Assembly (NCBI RefSeq): GCF_040115645.1
Contig: NC_089559.1
Coordinates: 4,092,001 to 4,156,000 of the forward strand
Length of the DNA stretch: 64,000 bases
Source of the DNA: Euwallacea fornicatus
Taxonomy: Eukaryota > Arthropoda > Insecta > Coleoptera > Curculionidae
Direction: 5' to 3'
In this document: positions 1-11,043 of the stretch, piece by piece
Numbering within the stretch: the first letter of the stretch is position 1
Layout: every line of letters begins with the position of its first letter
Made by a program: the position numbers and the translations under genes
Notes under the pieces: generated by a model
Seen by the model: only the letters and a program-made list of their open reading frames with translations
The model's database searches: none
What the model was told of the DNA's origin: nothing

Positions 1-4
1 TTAG

Positions 5-715
5 TTGTCTTTCAGTCACGCATGTGCATCAGAAGACGACATTAAACGCGAATTGGAGGAACTTGGTCATAGTGTTAGAAGTGTCATGAATATTAGAGAA
101 AAACAAACAAAACGTCGTTTGCCTCTCTTCTTTGTGGATTTGAATCCTAATTCTAATAATAAAGACATCTACAATATCACAAGACTGCAACAAACAATAG
201 TTGAAATAGAACTTCCTAGGAAATTAAAATCTTTAATACAGTGTACCAGATGCCATGAATTTGGTTACACAAAAAACTATTGCACTAAATCGTTCAGGTG
301 CGTAAAATGTTCTGAAGACCATGAAACCTCCAAATGCACAAAAGCTAAAGAAGCTCCACCAATCTGTGTACTGTGTGGAGAAAATCACCCAGCTAACTAT
401 AGGGGATGCCAAGTTTACAGAGAAGCTGTGAACATGAGAAATCACACACAAACAACTAATAAAAACATAAGCCAAGATGGGGAACCTGTTCGAAACTTAT
501 ACCGCAGAACATCAATACACACCTCCTATGCAGATATAACAAAAAATCAACACAATTCACAAGCATCAAATGATCAATCAAATCAACAACATAATCAAGC
601 TACATCAGCAATTGAACAATCAATAAGTAGATTGGAAAACTTACTAACTAAACAAGCGGAGCAAATGTCTTCACTTCTCATCTTAATTACAAAACTGTTA
701 AACAAATTGTGTTAA
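5..715 (+). CDS. ORF1 gag-like nucleic-acid-binding protein, N-terminus missing
   Basis: The open frame runs in from the window edge and closes with TAA at 713-715. The middle third carries a row of cysteine/histidine zinc knuckles (CTRCHEFGYTKNYC, then CVKCSEDHETSKC, then CVLCGENHPANYRGC), the pattern of Jockey-clade ORF1 proteins that coat the element RNA. The tail is rich in Asn, Gln and Ser and ends in a helical Leu-rich stretch. The next frame (ORF2) begins at the same bases, a common arrangement in this clade. The true start codon is not in the window. Confidence 0.75.
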   Translation: MSFSHACASEDDIKRELEELGHSVRSVMNIREKQTKRRLPLFFVDLNPNSNNKDIYNITRLQQTIVEIELPRKLKSLIQCTRCHEFGYTKNYCTKSFRCVKCSEDHETSKCTKAKEAPPICVLCGENHPANYRGCQVYREAVNMRNHTQTTNKNISQDGEPVRNLYRRTSIHTSYADITKNQHNSQASNDQSNQQHNQATSAIEQSISRLENLLTKQAEQMSSLLILITKLLNKLC

Positions 716-3396
716 AATTCAACAGTACAGTCAATATAGTATTATTGAACGCTAACGGATTGGCCCAACATCGCCAAGAAGTGGAAATGTTTTTAAAAAC
801 AAATAACATTGATATACTGTTAGTCTCTGAGACACATTTTACTGGACTAACTTATTTCAATATACCTGGCTACACTATCCTTGATACTAAACATCCTGAT
901 GGAACAGCACATGGTTATACTGCAATAATTATTAAAAATAGAATAAAACATCATGAATTGGAGAAAACTGAAAAGGATTGTTTACAAGCTACAAGTATTG
1001 TTATTAATATTGAAAATGGGCCAATAGCTATATCAGCAGCATATTGTCCACCTCGACATAGCATACTACTAGAAACATTTGAAAAATACCTAAAAACAGT
1101 AGGACACAGGACATCTCGGGAGGTGATTACAACGCGAAGCATTCACAATGAGGATCAAGGCTGATAAATCCCAGAGGACGAACACTATTAAAGTGCATAG
1201 AAAACTATAATTGCACACCATTAAGCACAGGACAGCCCACTTATTGGCCTACTGACACAAATAAGGTCCCAGATTTACTAGATTTTTTCATAGCAAGCGG
1301 TATTTCTAGTAACTATTTATCCATGGAATCCTACCTAGATCTTAACTCCGATCATTCGCCAGTTGCACTCACCATCAGCAGCCAGGTAATCTATAAAAAC
1401 CCTAAGTTTAATTTATGTAATGGACAGACAGACTGGAACTTCCTGGGATCCTTTGTAGGCGCTAATCTGAATCTACACATTCCTCTCAAAATTCAAGAGG
1501 ACATTGATCACGTAACCGAAGGCCTAACAAAAATTATACACGACGCAGCATATAGAGCTACTCCACACATTGATAAAGAAAACAACGGAAAATACACATA
1601 TCCTAAAGAAATTACTTTGCTAGTAAAACGAAAAAGGAAAGCAAGAAGGAAATGGCAAGAAACTCACAGTCGTAATGATAAAAAAACTCCTTAATAAAAC
1701 CTCTAAAGATCTTAAACGGTTCTTGGAAGAACGGAAAAACGAAACACTCCGAAAACGTCTCATAGGCCTAACACCAACTGAACAAACTGATTACTCTTTA
1801 TGGAAAGCAACCAAGTATTTAAAACGACCTCGATGTCATAACCCACCAATAAGATCTAACACTGGATGAGCCAGAAGAAACGAAGAAAAAGCAGCTGCCT
1901 TCGCTAGACATCTTAGTCTCACCTTTCAACCGCATAACATGAATAGGAATAACGAATTCGAGAACGAGATAATGACATTCATAGACAACCCACTGCCAAT
2001 GGATTTACCAATAGATCATACTAGTCCCAAAGAAATAAAAAGCCTCATTGCCAATCTGAAAACAAGAAAGGCACCTGGCTATGATTGGATAACGCCGAAA
2101 ATTCTTAAAAACCTAAAACGAAAAGCAATCATATACATATCGCGACTATTCAACAGCATATACCGAACCAACTTTTACCCCACACAGTGGAAAATGTCAC
2201 ACATAATAATGGTGCCAAAACCGGGGAAACCAGCAAATGAACTTGCTTCATATCGCCCAATAAGCCTTCTTCCAGTGTTATCAAAAGCTTGTGAACGACT
2301 ACTTCTAAAAAGAATAAAAGACGATCTAACTGAGAATGTGATCCCAGACTAACAGTTTGGCTTTTGTGAGGGCCACTCAATCGTTGAACAGATTCATCAT
2401 AAAATCTATGAAGCACTCCAGAACAAAGAGTATTGCTCGGGAGTGTTTTTGGATGTACAACAGGCGTTCGACAGAGTTTGGCATTTGGGGCTACTGTTCA
2501 AGGTAAAAAAATCGTTACCAAAATACTATAACATCTTGAAATCCTACATAACACACCGAAAATTCTACGTTCAAGTCGAAGAGAGTTATTCTGGCTTCTA
2601 TGAATCACAAGCAGATGTACCTCAGGGTTCAGTTCTGGGTCCATTTCTGTACTCTATATACACCGCAGATATAGTTCAAAATGATGATGGCTTACTATTA
2701 ACGTTTGCAGATGACACCGCTTTCCTGGTCATTGATCCTGATCCACATACTGCAGCACGTATTACTCAAGACTATCTATTCCAATTAGAAGATTGGTTAA
2801 CAAAATGGAAAATAAAAGTAAACCGGAACAAGTCCAACCATGTTACGTTCACACTAAGAAGAGAAACTTGCCCTAAAATTAACTTATACCATGAACCAAT
2901 TCCACAAACAGAAACTGTTAAATACCTAGGAATGCATCTTGATCGCAGACTAAATTGGAAAAAACATATTCAATCTAAACGTACACAGCTAAACATTAAA
3001 AATAGGAACCTTGCGTGGATTCTAGGATATCGCTCACACCTGACACTAAACAACAAACTACTAATTTACAAATGCATCATCGAGTCTGTCTGGACATACG
3101 GAATGCAGTTGTGGGGAACTGCCAGTAGATCAAATCTTGATATACTCCAGAGATATCAATCAAAAACATTGCGTATGTTAGCAAAAGCACCATGGTATGT
3201 GAGCAATGAGACCCTATATAATGATTTAAAGGTACCCACAATAAGAGAAGAAATTGAAAACCACTCCAAAAAGTACATGTTACGCCTTAATAGGCATCAA
3301 AATCACCTGGCTATAAACCTAGTGGACTCCAACAATTACTCTCACAGATTAAAAAGATTCAATCCTTTAGAATTGAGTTACGGATTCCACAGATAA
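709..3396 (+). pseudogene. ORF2 endonuclease-reverse transcriptase, broken
   Basis: Two enzymatic domains can be read in order. An exonuclease-endonuclease-phosphatase domain (709-1400, with NANGL, SETH and later SDHSPVAL motifs) would nick the target. An RT domain (about 2030-3000) shows RKAPGYDW, YRPISLLP, the LDVQQAFDRVWH block, PQGSVLGP and the FADDTAF catalytic box. The frame breaks near 1160 (frameshift), near 1694, at 1867-1869 (TGA), and at 2350-2352 (TAG, where an E/K/Q codon is expected before QFGF). The last 317 codons (2443-3396) are uninterrupted. The protein would act in target-primed reverse transcription; this copy cannot encode it. Confidence 0.85.
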
Positions 3397-3522
3397 ACAG
3401 GGAGATTAAACAGTTAGTCTCCCTCTACCTATTGTATTTAATTTTAATTATATAAACAAGTTACTAAATGTCCCAAAATAATAGTGACAGATTGTAACAT
3501 TATGGTATCAATAAAAAAAAAA

Positions 3523-4094
3523 TCGCCTTAGTAACAGCATCATTTGTAATATTAAACAATTCGGTGGCTGTAGTTCTTTTTTGTATTAGTTTATAAAACA
3601 ATAAATCTTCATATATTTTAGAAACTGGACAGAATCTGATATGGTAAATCAAATGAAAATTGTCACTAGAAGCAGTTACAATTTTCCAGTAATTTTTCAG
3701 TAAGCTCAGATTCCAGCTGTTGCGTACCATCGATTGATATATCGTTCGTTCATTTACAGATTATACCATTTGACAGAGCAATATTGTCAAGTTCTTTAGA
3801 AAAGTTTTCACTAAATATTTTTTCTAGAGTGTTCTAGAGTGTACAAGCGGGTAACATAACTTACTCTACAATAGTGTGTGGGTTTTTACATTTAGCTACT
3901 TTATAAGCCGCTTTGTAGAATGCCAACAAAGCCTTTTTATTTATTGCTAACACATTATGGAAACCTTTACTTGTGGTTCTTCAACAATCTTAGTTCTTCC
4001 TAAAAAAATCACGCGATTTATTAACAGATTTTTTGTACAACATTTCTAAATAAAACACAGAATCTTCAAAAAAAGAAGAAAGAAAAAGAAGAAA
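3523..4094. other. no recognisable feature
   Basis: AT-rich sequence between two non-LTR elements. Only short chance ORFs are present. I see no terminal repeats and no motif that I can assign. Confidence 0.5.
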
Positions 4095-5460
4095 TGGGCT
4101 ATCGACCCTATTGGTCTTTCCGCCCGTGATTACAGCCTGTTTTACTGTTTGTTAATGTCTATAACTAAATGTATTTACATGTCTTCATATATTTCGTAGA
4201 GGGTTTTGTTGGGGAACCGGAACTGCGCTTGTTTGGTCTGTCTAGTCAAGCAAAGTGGTGTCAGTATTGTCCAGTTGTCGGGGTTGTTTTTCCATTTCGT
4301 CTGTAAGTGTCGCAGTCTGTCTGTTATTCTTTTCATATGAGTGCGTTGATACAGTAGATCGTTGGATGGGTTGTATAGTGGATTCTCGGGATGACGTATT
4401 TTGGTTATTAGTCTTAGTGCGATTTGTTCCATCGCTTGTATATGTCGTTTAGTTTTTTCTGTGAAGTTAGCTCTTATTATGTTTCCATAGTCCAGTAATG
4501 GTCTACAGATGGATTTATATATTATTGTAGCTGTCTTTGTGGATATTCCCTTGTCTTTGTACGTCAGTACTCGAAAATATTTAGTCCTTTTCTTAATTTC
4601 TGTCCTCATGTTTTGTACGTGTTTTGCAAATTTGAGTTGGTAATCGATTGTTAGTCCTAGGTATCTGATGTGTTTGGTAGGTTTAGTTGTGTGTCCGTCT
4701 GAGACTATTGTCGGTGAGTTGTGAGTAATTCTGTGGTTTGTTAGTAGAAGTTGATTCTTTGCTGGGTTCGGTGTCAATCTCCATCTGTAGAACCATTTCA
4801 TCGTGGCGTCCGTCAGAGACTGTAGTTTTTCCGCTGTTTTCGTAGTGGTTTTACCGTGTGTAATGAGTGCAGTATCGTCTGCGTATTGTAATATGTAGGC
4901 AGTTTTGTTAATTTGGTTCATATTGGGAAAGATGTGGTTGTAAATGTCATGGCAGTACACATTATATAGAAAGGGCGATAAAGGCGACCCCTGTGGCAGA
5001 CCTTGAGCAGGGGAGAATGGAAAGGAGAGTGTAGTATTGATGCGTACTTCCAGTTGTCTGTTTTCCAGTAAGTTCTTTATTGTGTAGAGTAAGTATTTTG
5101 GAGTTTTTAGCTTATGAAGTTTATATAACAGTCCCTTATGCCAGACGCTGTCGAAGGCCTTATTAATGTCCATGAAGAGACAGGCCGATGTTTCGTTTTT
5201 CAGTCTGGTAGTTTGAATATTGTTGGTCAGAACAAAAAGGGGATGGATCGTAGAATTTTTTGGTTTAAATCCGAATTGATAGGCTGGAATATGTTGTCCG
5301 ATTTCTGTTTGGAGTCTGTTTCGGATAATGCGTTCGAAGACCCTACTAAGCACTGGAAGTAATGTTATTGGTCGATAATTCTGTGTTTGAGTGTATTTCT
5401 AAATATATTTTCAATTTATTAGGTTTCATGTTACCTGGAGACAATACTTCTATAAATAAA
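4095..5460 (-). mobile_element. 5'-truncated non-LTR retrotransposon (Jockey-like), minus strand
   Basis: Only the RT and C-terminal part remain. The 3' terminal stretch on the minus strand (around 4095-4140) closely matches that of another copy at 21861-21930, sharing the run GTCGATAGCC followed by YATTT. The two are therefore one family. Neither ends in a clean A-tail; here the end is T/C rich. Truncation near 5460 is typical of incomplete target-primed insertion. Confidence 0.75.
4175..5398 (-). pseudogene. reverse transcriptase fragment of the non-LTR element
   Basis: An RT lacking its N-terminal fingers and endonuclease. Visible blocks are YRPITLLP then LSRVFERII, YQFGFKPKNST, LFMDINKAFDSVWH, LPQGSPLSPF and the catalytic QYADDTALI. 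The thumb and a basic C-terminal region (QTKWKNNPDNW) follow. Uninterrupted for 392 codons from 5353 to 4175; the preceding residues to about 5398 read in the same sense. There is no RNase H domain. Classed as a pseudogene because the endonuclease and ORF1 are missing. Confidence 0.8.
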
Positions 5461-6620
5461 TAAGGTATAGAGGTTTTCTTCGCCCCCTGCTTCAAGGTGG
5501 GTAACGCCGAAATTTAGTTACGCTTAGTCATATTTTCGTATTCTAGATCTGGAACAATCTCCACTTAGATGTTTTGGAATACCTCGTCGTCTTCAAATAT
5601 TCGTTTAATAAATTTATCCATACACACTACCTACCTATAACCCATAATAAAGCTTAGTTTTGGAACAGCACAGTGAAAAATTTCATGTGTAACAGAATTA
5701 CCTTCCCTTAAAAAAACTGATAGCAACCTCAAATGCCCTTCTGTACTTACAGTCGCGTCACTTCAATCCAGAAATTTCGAAAAGCTTCGATATCTGTCGC
5801 GAATTTTTCGACAGCGCTTCTGGCGCCATAGACTGGACAATGTTGTTTAGTGTAATTTGAATTTCTATGCATTAGGGGGAGCGCAATTACTCGTGTCAAA
5901 ACCGAAAGAACCAAAATTTAGGAATTGCTATCTTAAAGAACTTTTAAAAAATCGCACTTGGAAACGATAACGTGAATGGGTCAGTTACTTGACCGTCGGG
6001 AGCGCGGCGTCAATACTTCCCGGGGCCTTTCCGCCTCTGCTTCACGGGTGGTAATAGGGGAATCAATCCCCTCTAATGATAATTGGAAGAGTCCTAGCCT
6101 GCTTCCCATCGCATTACCGTACGCCATTTCAAACACAAAAATGATCAATAAATAAGTTTAATTGTTAAACAAAATTAAACAGCCAGGTTGAATTGCCAAG
6201 AGGTACCATCTAAGTTTTTTCTAAAAGAGTTCTTGATAACTACTTCTAAAGTTTAACTTAGGAAACTTTTTAACCATTTAAAAAGGTGTGAGAGTTGGAT
6301 AGGCTCCTGAACCTTAAAACTTCTTCTACAAACGTCCTTAATTTCACATTCCTTAAGCTATCCTATAAACAGTCCTTGCGTGGTTCTCGGGGTGAGACTC
6401 CTTTTCCGACCCTTCCTCGAGGTCACGGCGGTGGGAATGAGGGACCAAATGATTCCCCCAATGAGTACTGATGGCTGGAGTTATGCGATAAGACACTTTT
6501 CACGGTCGGTGTTAACTCGCGGACACTCACCTAAACTCACTTTTCTGTTTCGGTTTTTACACGGTGATGACTGCAAAATATCTTTTATTAGCGTATAGTG
6601 TACCTTTATAGTAATCAAAT
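5461..6620. other. no recognisable feature
   Basis: Contains two GC-richer patches near 6000-6080 and 6380-6460 in otherwise AT-rich DNA. No ORF of note, no terminal repeats and no motif I can assign. The far right end may include the 5' end of the Tc1 relic that starts coding at 6621, but I could not find its inverted repeat. Confidence 0.4.
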
Positions 6621-8305
6621 ATGCCTAGACGCAAGATGCAGCGAAATTTTCGTGAATTGAGCAAGTTTGAGAGAGGTCGAATAGTGGGTGAACGAGAGAC
6701 GGTTCGGTCATTGATGGAAATCACCACTAGATCAAACCGTACTATAAACGCTATAGTGAGATTTTGTCAAGCATAGTTCGAAGTAGAGCAAACAGGTTGA
6801 AGGAGAGGCCCTGGACCATTCTGAAAAACTGCAGAACGCCAAGATTGCCACCTTCGAATTATAGCTCTAAGAGACAGGTTTGTCTCATCGAGGACGTTAA
6901 CGGATCAGTAATTTATTATGGAAGGCCCGTTGGGATTCGAACTGTTTATCGCCGGATAAGAAGTTTTGGACTGATTTCCTATCGTCCCCGTCTTGTATTA
7001 TTTTTTTATCTTAAATTAGCGTCAAAATCGGCTGCAGTCGTGCAGATAATGGATACATTGAAATCTGGAATGGAATAATATCATGTTTAGTGACGAATCC
7101 AGGTTCTGTTAGGGTATGTATGATGGTCGGGCAAAAGTAAGAAGATGATGAGTTAAAAGACGGGATCCTCAGCTTACAATATAGAGGCATGTTCATCAGA
7201 TTGTTGGGGTAATGGTTTGAGATGCTATTGCATACGGTAGCAGGACACTTTTACTTTTCATTGGAGGCAATATGATAGCCCAACGATACATCCAAGAAGT
7301 CCTGAAATCTCATCTTTTACTTTATCTGGAAACTCTCGTTAATCCAGTTTTCCAACAAGACAATGTTCGATCACATGTGGCTAGAGTGTGTATGGACTTC
7401 TTTTAACAAAATGAAATCAAATTATTACCTTAGCCACCTCGCCCTCCAGACTTTTCACCGATTGAACACGTATGGGATATTGTAAGCAGAAGGTTGAATA
7501 ATTTACCCCATCCGCCACAAATCCTAGCGGCGCTATGTCATGTTGGCCAGCTAGCGCCGGAAAGGGACCCTCAAAGAGGACATCTGTCAGGACCAACGTT
7601 AATTGTTCATAAGCGTATATATTGTTGGACTTGGCCAATTCCCACCTGTTCTATGTTATATGCGTGGGTTGTCAAACTTTATCTAATTTATGAGACTTGA
7701 GGGCTGTATGGACGCCACCGCGAAGGAACTGTAGGCAGATTTCGCACATGGCTCCAGGGCATGAGAAATCTTTGTTACATGGGCCAGGCCTCACGAAAAT
7801 CACTAATTGTAGATAATGATTGCAAAAACCTTTTAAGGTTTTGTATTTCCATAACTTTGTATAAAACAGACACACCGTACCGTGGGAATCGATCTACGGC
7901 AATTCTGATTGGCGAGTACGTAGGTGAAGGGAGGCTGAAAATTACGAACTTGGTCGCCACCACCGTCGAAACCAAAAAAGTCTCAAGATTTTTCCAGATC
8001 AGTTTTTTCCGAATTCTCTTGCCAACCACACGCAAATAACCTCATTCCATTTTTTCGTTATATTCTTCAGTTTTTATAAGCCATTGCGGTTCTAAGCAAT
8101 ATCCAGTTAACAAAATAAAGTGTATATGTTACCGAATTACCAGGCCTTTGTTTTGTGAACCTTTGCTTCAGGGGTATAAACGGGTAGTTGTATTCCGGGG
8201 CAAAACAACATCAATCACTTCATTAGTTCCATGCTTGGACGTGTACAGGAGTGTATAAGATCATCGCGGAGGACTGATAAATTATCAATTCTTTTTGGTT
8301 TTTAA
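6621..8305 (+). pseudogene. Tc1-like transposase relic split by a solo LTR
   Basis: The coding trace starts at ATG 6621 with a basic helix-turn-helix N-terminus (MPRRKMQRNFRELSKFERGR). It resurfaces near 7435-7490 with the Tc1 signature PPDFSPIEHVWD, whose Glu is the third DDE residue. It then stops at 7584 where a BEL LTR intervenes. After the LTR (8208 onward) the typical Tc1 C-terminus resumes (INHFISSMLGRVQECI) and ends at TAA 8303-8305. The middle has many frameshifts. It would have cut and pasted a Tc1 transposon; it is dead and older than the LTR inside it. Confidence 0.75.
7585..8207 (+). mobile_element. solo LTR of the BEL element found at 53010-59923
   Basis: A 623-bp block starting TGTCAGG and ending CAAAACA. 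It is near-identical in layout to the LTRs at 53010-53632 and 59304-59923. It is flanked by a perfect 5-bp target duplication, ACATC at 7580-7584 and 8208-8212, and interrupts a Tc1 transposase gene. BEL/Pao integrases typically make 4-6 bp duplications. The body of the element was lost by LTR-LTR recombination. Confidence 0.92.
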
Positions 8306-9487
8306 CAAATAAATTTGTTAAATTTTTTAATGAAGTATTTGTTTTAGCGTAAGAAACATGTATACCAAAAATTATTTAAATACAAGCATTTTTACGGAGT
8401 GTTCTGTTTATTATGTGATGCAGCATATTTCTTTTTATGAGTTCTATATCCCCTGAAAGTTTCTTGGCTCATTTATGAAATACTCTACATGTATTTTTTT
8501 AACGTTAATATGAGTAATTGGAAACAGTTTAGTGATTTTTGGCAAGTTTTTAAGGAAAGATTTCATTATGTCGTATAGTCTCAGAATCTTGTTGTTCGGA
8601 TACCAACGAAGATGTTTACGTATTTCGCAGGAGGTGCATAGGATGAATTTGTAAATTTACGGGAGAATGAGATACACACTTTCGGTGAACTTGCGGGCGG
8701 TTCCCTCAGTCACGATCTGTTCTTGATCAGTATTTGGAGTTTCTACTGTACGGGGCAAGTTTGCGTTTGTTCTTTTGCTGTCTCACCCCAGACACAAGGG
8801 GGGCACAGTTGGTTGGCAGCGCCGAGGTGAACTGTATCTGTTTTGCGTAGATTTTAATTTTGTTCGAAGGGCCACAGCTTATTTGGCTCTGAACCGATGT
8901 AGGACAAAACACACTTGTATTTGTCTCACTAAATTTTCAATACTACTGTACAAGTGACAAAAGTCATAACAAATTGTAAAATTAGAGCAAACTAGAAAAA
9001 CACAAGCGATCACCGATTGTTAAGAAACTTTGACGTTTGAGAGTTTTCCTTGAACAGGGCAAATGATATATGATTGAGAGCAGTATTGGGATCTTACTAA
9101 GACTGTAGGAGTTAAAAAGAGAATAGGAGAGATGTGTAAGAGGCGTTGCGTGTTGTGTGAGAGATTCTATGAGACTGATTCAAATCTCAATTTTTCCCAC
9201 CGAATGTGAAGCTCATGTTATCCATTTATATTTTTACCACCTCATAGTCAAAGCAATTAATATGAATTATTAGTGCTGAGGACTAAGAATTGCTTATCAA
9301 TCGGTGCCATGAAGGTGTGAGAAATATGATGGTTGAGAAGAGTTATGAGCATGGGAAGAGTATGGAATGTGTATGCAGTTGACTAATGTAAACACTGCCC
9401 TTAAGGGTGATTAATAAGGGTTTACGTTGGCAACGTAAACATAAGTTTATTAGTGGGTGAAGATGTTGGGTATTTTCCCAACACCTA
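8306..9487. other. mostly featureless; small palindrome near 9420
   Basis: No coding trace. Near 9420-9440 there is a 9-bp-arm palindrome (GTTTACGTT, GGC, AACGTAAAC), with a small CCCTTAAGGG palindrome just before it. A TA at 9486-9487 is the left target duplication of the Tc1 element that follows. Nothing else can be supported. Confidence 0.4.
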
Positions 9488-9515
9488 CAGTGGTGGAAAA
9501 AAGTATGGAATATTT
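9488..9515 (+). repeat. left outer terminal inverted repeat of Tc1 element
   Basis: Starts CAGTGGTGGAAAAAAGTATG and is identical over 28 bp to the reverse complement of 21449-21476. Preceded by the TA target dinucleotide. Confidence 0.93.
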
Positions 9516-9738
9516 ATTATCTTGCTATTTATTATTGCTAGGGTCGTATATCATTTAATTCAAATATGCGAGTACCGATTCGAACGTTGAAGCGACAACA
9601 CCGTTTTATCGGCTGCTCTTATCTTAGTTCGATACGAGTAAAACTATAAATAAATAGTCAAGTAAATAAAAACATTGCTGTGTATACTGAGTGAAATTTT
9701 GGAGTAACTACGGAATAATACCCTAAGAGGTATCGTGG

Positions 9739-11043
9739 ATGGACCTCAATATGCTCAATTCAGATAAGACTGCTCTTGAGTACAAGAGTAGTCAAAATAG
9801 TAACACAATTACTAATAACCCCCTTACTGTAAGTAAACAAAATTCATATTCTGCCGTGACTAGAACCACTCCAGAAACTAATTTTCCGAAAAAAGAACAA
9901 GCCATAGTTATACAAGCAAACAATGACCTCAAATTGCAGGACTTTGTAAAGGCTATAGGTATTTTAATTGGACCAAAAAACATAATTTTCGCATCCAGGA
10001 TATCAAAAGGAAGAATATGCATTTACTTAGCAAACGAAAGTTTGGTGGACCAAATTATGCAGACCCATCATACTATAACAATTGCAGACTCCCAATACAA
10101 AATCCGTAGATAGGTCTCGCCTCCTAAGAGAATAATCATCTCAAATGTAAGTCCAATTATACCTCACAACATAATAGAAAATATTGTAAAACAACTTGGC
10201 TTGCTCCCCACATCGTCTGTTTCTTTCTTAAGGGCTGGAATTCCGGGCGACGAATATTGTCACATTCTTAGCTTCCGAAGACAAATCTATGTCTTACCTC
10301 CCACAGATGATTTTCAATTGCAAACATCTACCATAATACAACACGAAGGAACGAAATACAGGGTATTTCTATCAACAGATAGGTTAGAGTGTTTCCTGTG
10401 TAAAGCTACTGGACATAGGGCAAACAGTTGTCCAAACCCCCCATCTCAAAGTCAACACAACACCGAACAGGTAGACAATCTGGACACTACAACAAATCAA
10501 ACAACGAATATTTCACCGCAACAGAAGCGATCTCACTCCGACATAACAACATCTTCAGAATCACAATCACGACACTCTATAGACTCAGCAATAATGCTAC
10601 CTCCTCCCCAGTCCCCAGAAAATAAACCTACAGAGATTACCAAACAAGTAAAAAAGAAACGAAACACAAATACCACAGTACAAAATCTTCTCTCGGATAA
10701 CTCAAAGAAAATTATATACGACAGATATCAAATAACCCCAAATAATTTTGTTCTACCGATTGACACATTCACTGCTTTTTTAGAAAACACATTTGATAAG
10801 GAAGACACATACAGCGAAGCAGTAAAATATACAAATGATATAACAACATTGGCGGATAATATCTACAGCCTATATCCATTCCTGAAAGAACGATCCATAA
10901 AAAACAGATTCACGCTATTATATAAGAAACTAAAAGCACATCTAGATATGAACAGGACGGAAGTAGAAAGTATAGCATCATCACAAGACAGAGACGAAAT
11001 GATGTCGGATTGCTCACAACAATCCAATGCCACGTCATATTAA
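9739..11043 (+). pseudogene. ORF1 (gag-like) of the I-group element, one in-frame stop
   Basis: A 435-codon frame from ATG 9739 to TAA 11041-11043, interrupted only by TAG at 10111-10113. The N-terminal half has an RRM-like segment (EQAIVIQANNDLKLQDFVKA, then KGRICIYLANE). After the stop comes a single CCHC knuckle (CFLCKATGHRANSC) near residue 220, then a Ser/Thr/Gln-rich linker. The C-terminal region (residues 310-400) is helical and often present in I-type ORF1 proteins. Expected role: RNA packaging. Confidence 0.78.

Larger units (their letters stand above)
1..3522 (+). mobile_element. Jockey-type non-LTR retrotransposon, 5' end outside window
   Basis: A two-ORF LINE in the order gag-like ORF1, apurinic-type endonuclease, reverse transcriptase. 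It ends in a short 3' UTR and an A-run at about 3513-3522. There is no LTR and no RNase H domain after the RT, which fits Jockey rather than I or LOA. ORF2 is broken by several stops and frameshifts, so the copy is dead. The 5' UTR and the start of ORF1 lie left of the window, so no target duplication can be checked. Confidence 0.85.

Noticed and set aside
7672..8039. Open frames of 67-92 codons in the solo LTR, repeated at 53186-53454 and 59409-59639.
   Set aside because: They lie on both strands inside LTR sequence and recur only because the LTR does; no conserved start or domain.
8720..8957. A TTGGTTGGCAGCGCCGAGG stretch resembling an LTR-element primer site or leader.
   Set aside because: No LTR border, no paired copy in the window and no gag follows; similarity to a primer site is too short.
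9420..9440. Perfect 9-bp-arm palindrome GTTTACGTT/AACGTAAAC as a regulatory or terminator hairpin.
   Set aside because: No gene nearby to regulate and the organism is eukaryotic, so a bacterial-type terminator reading does not apply.
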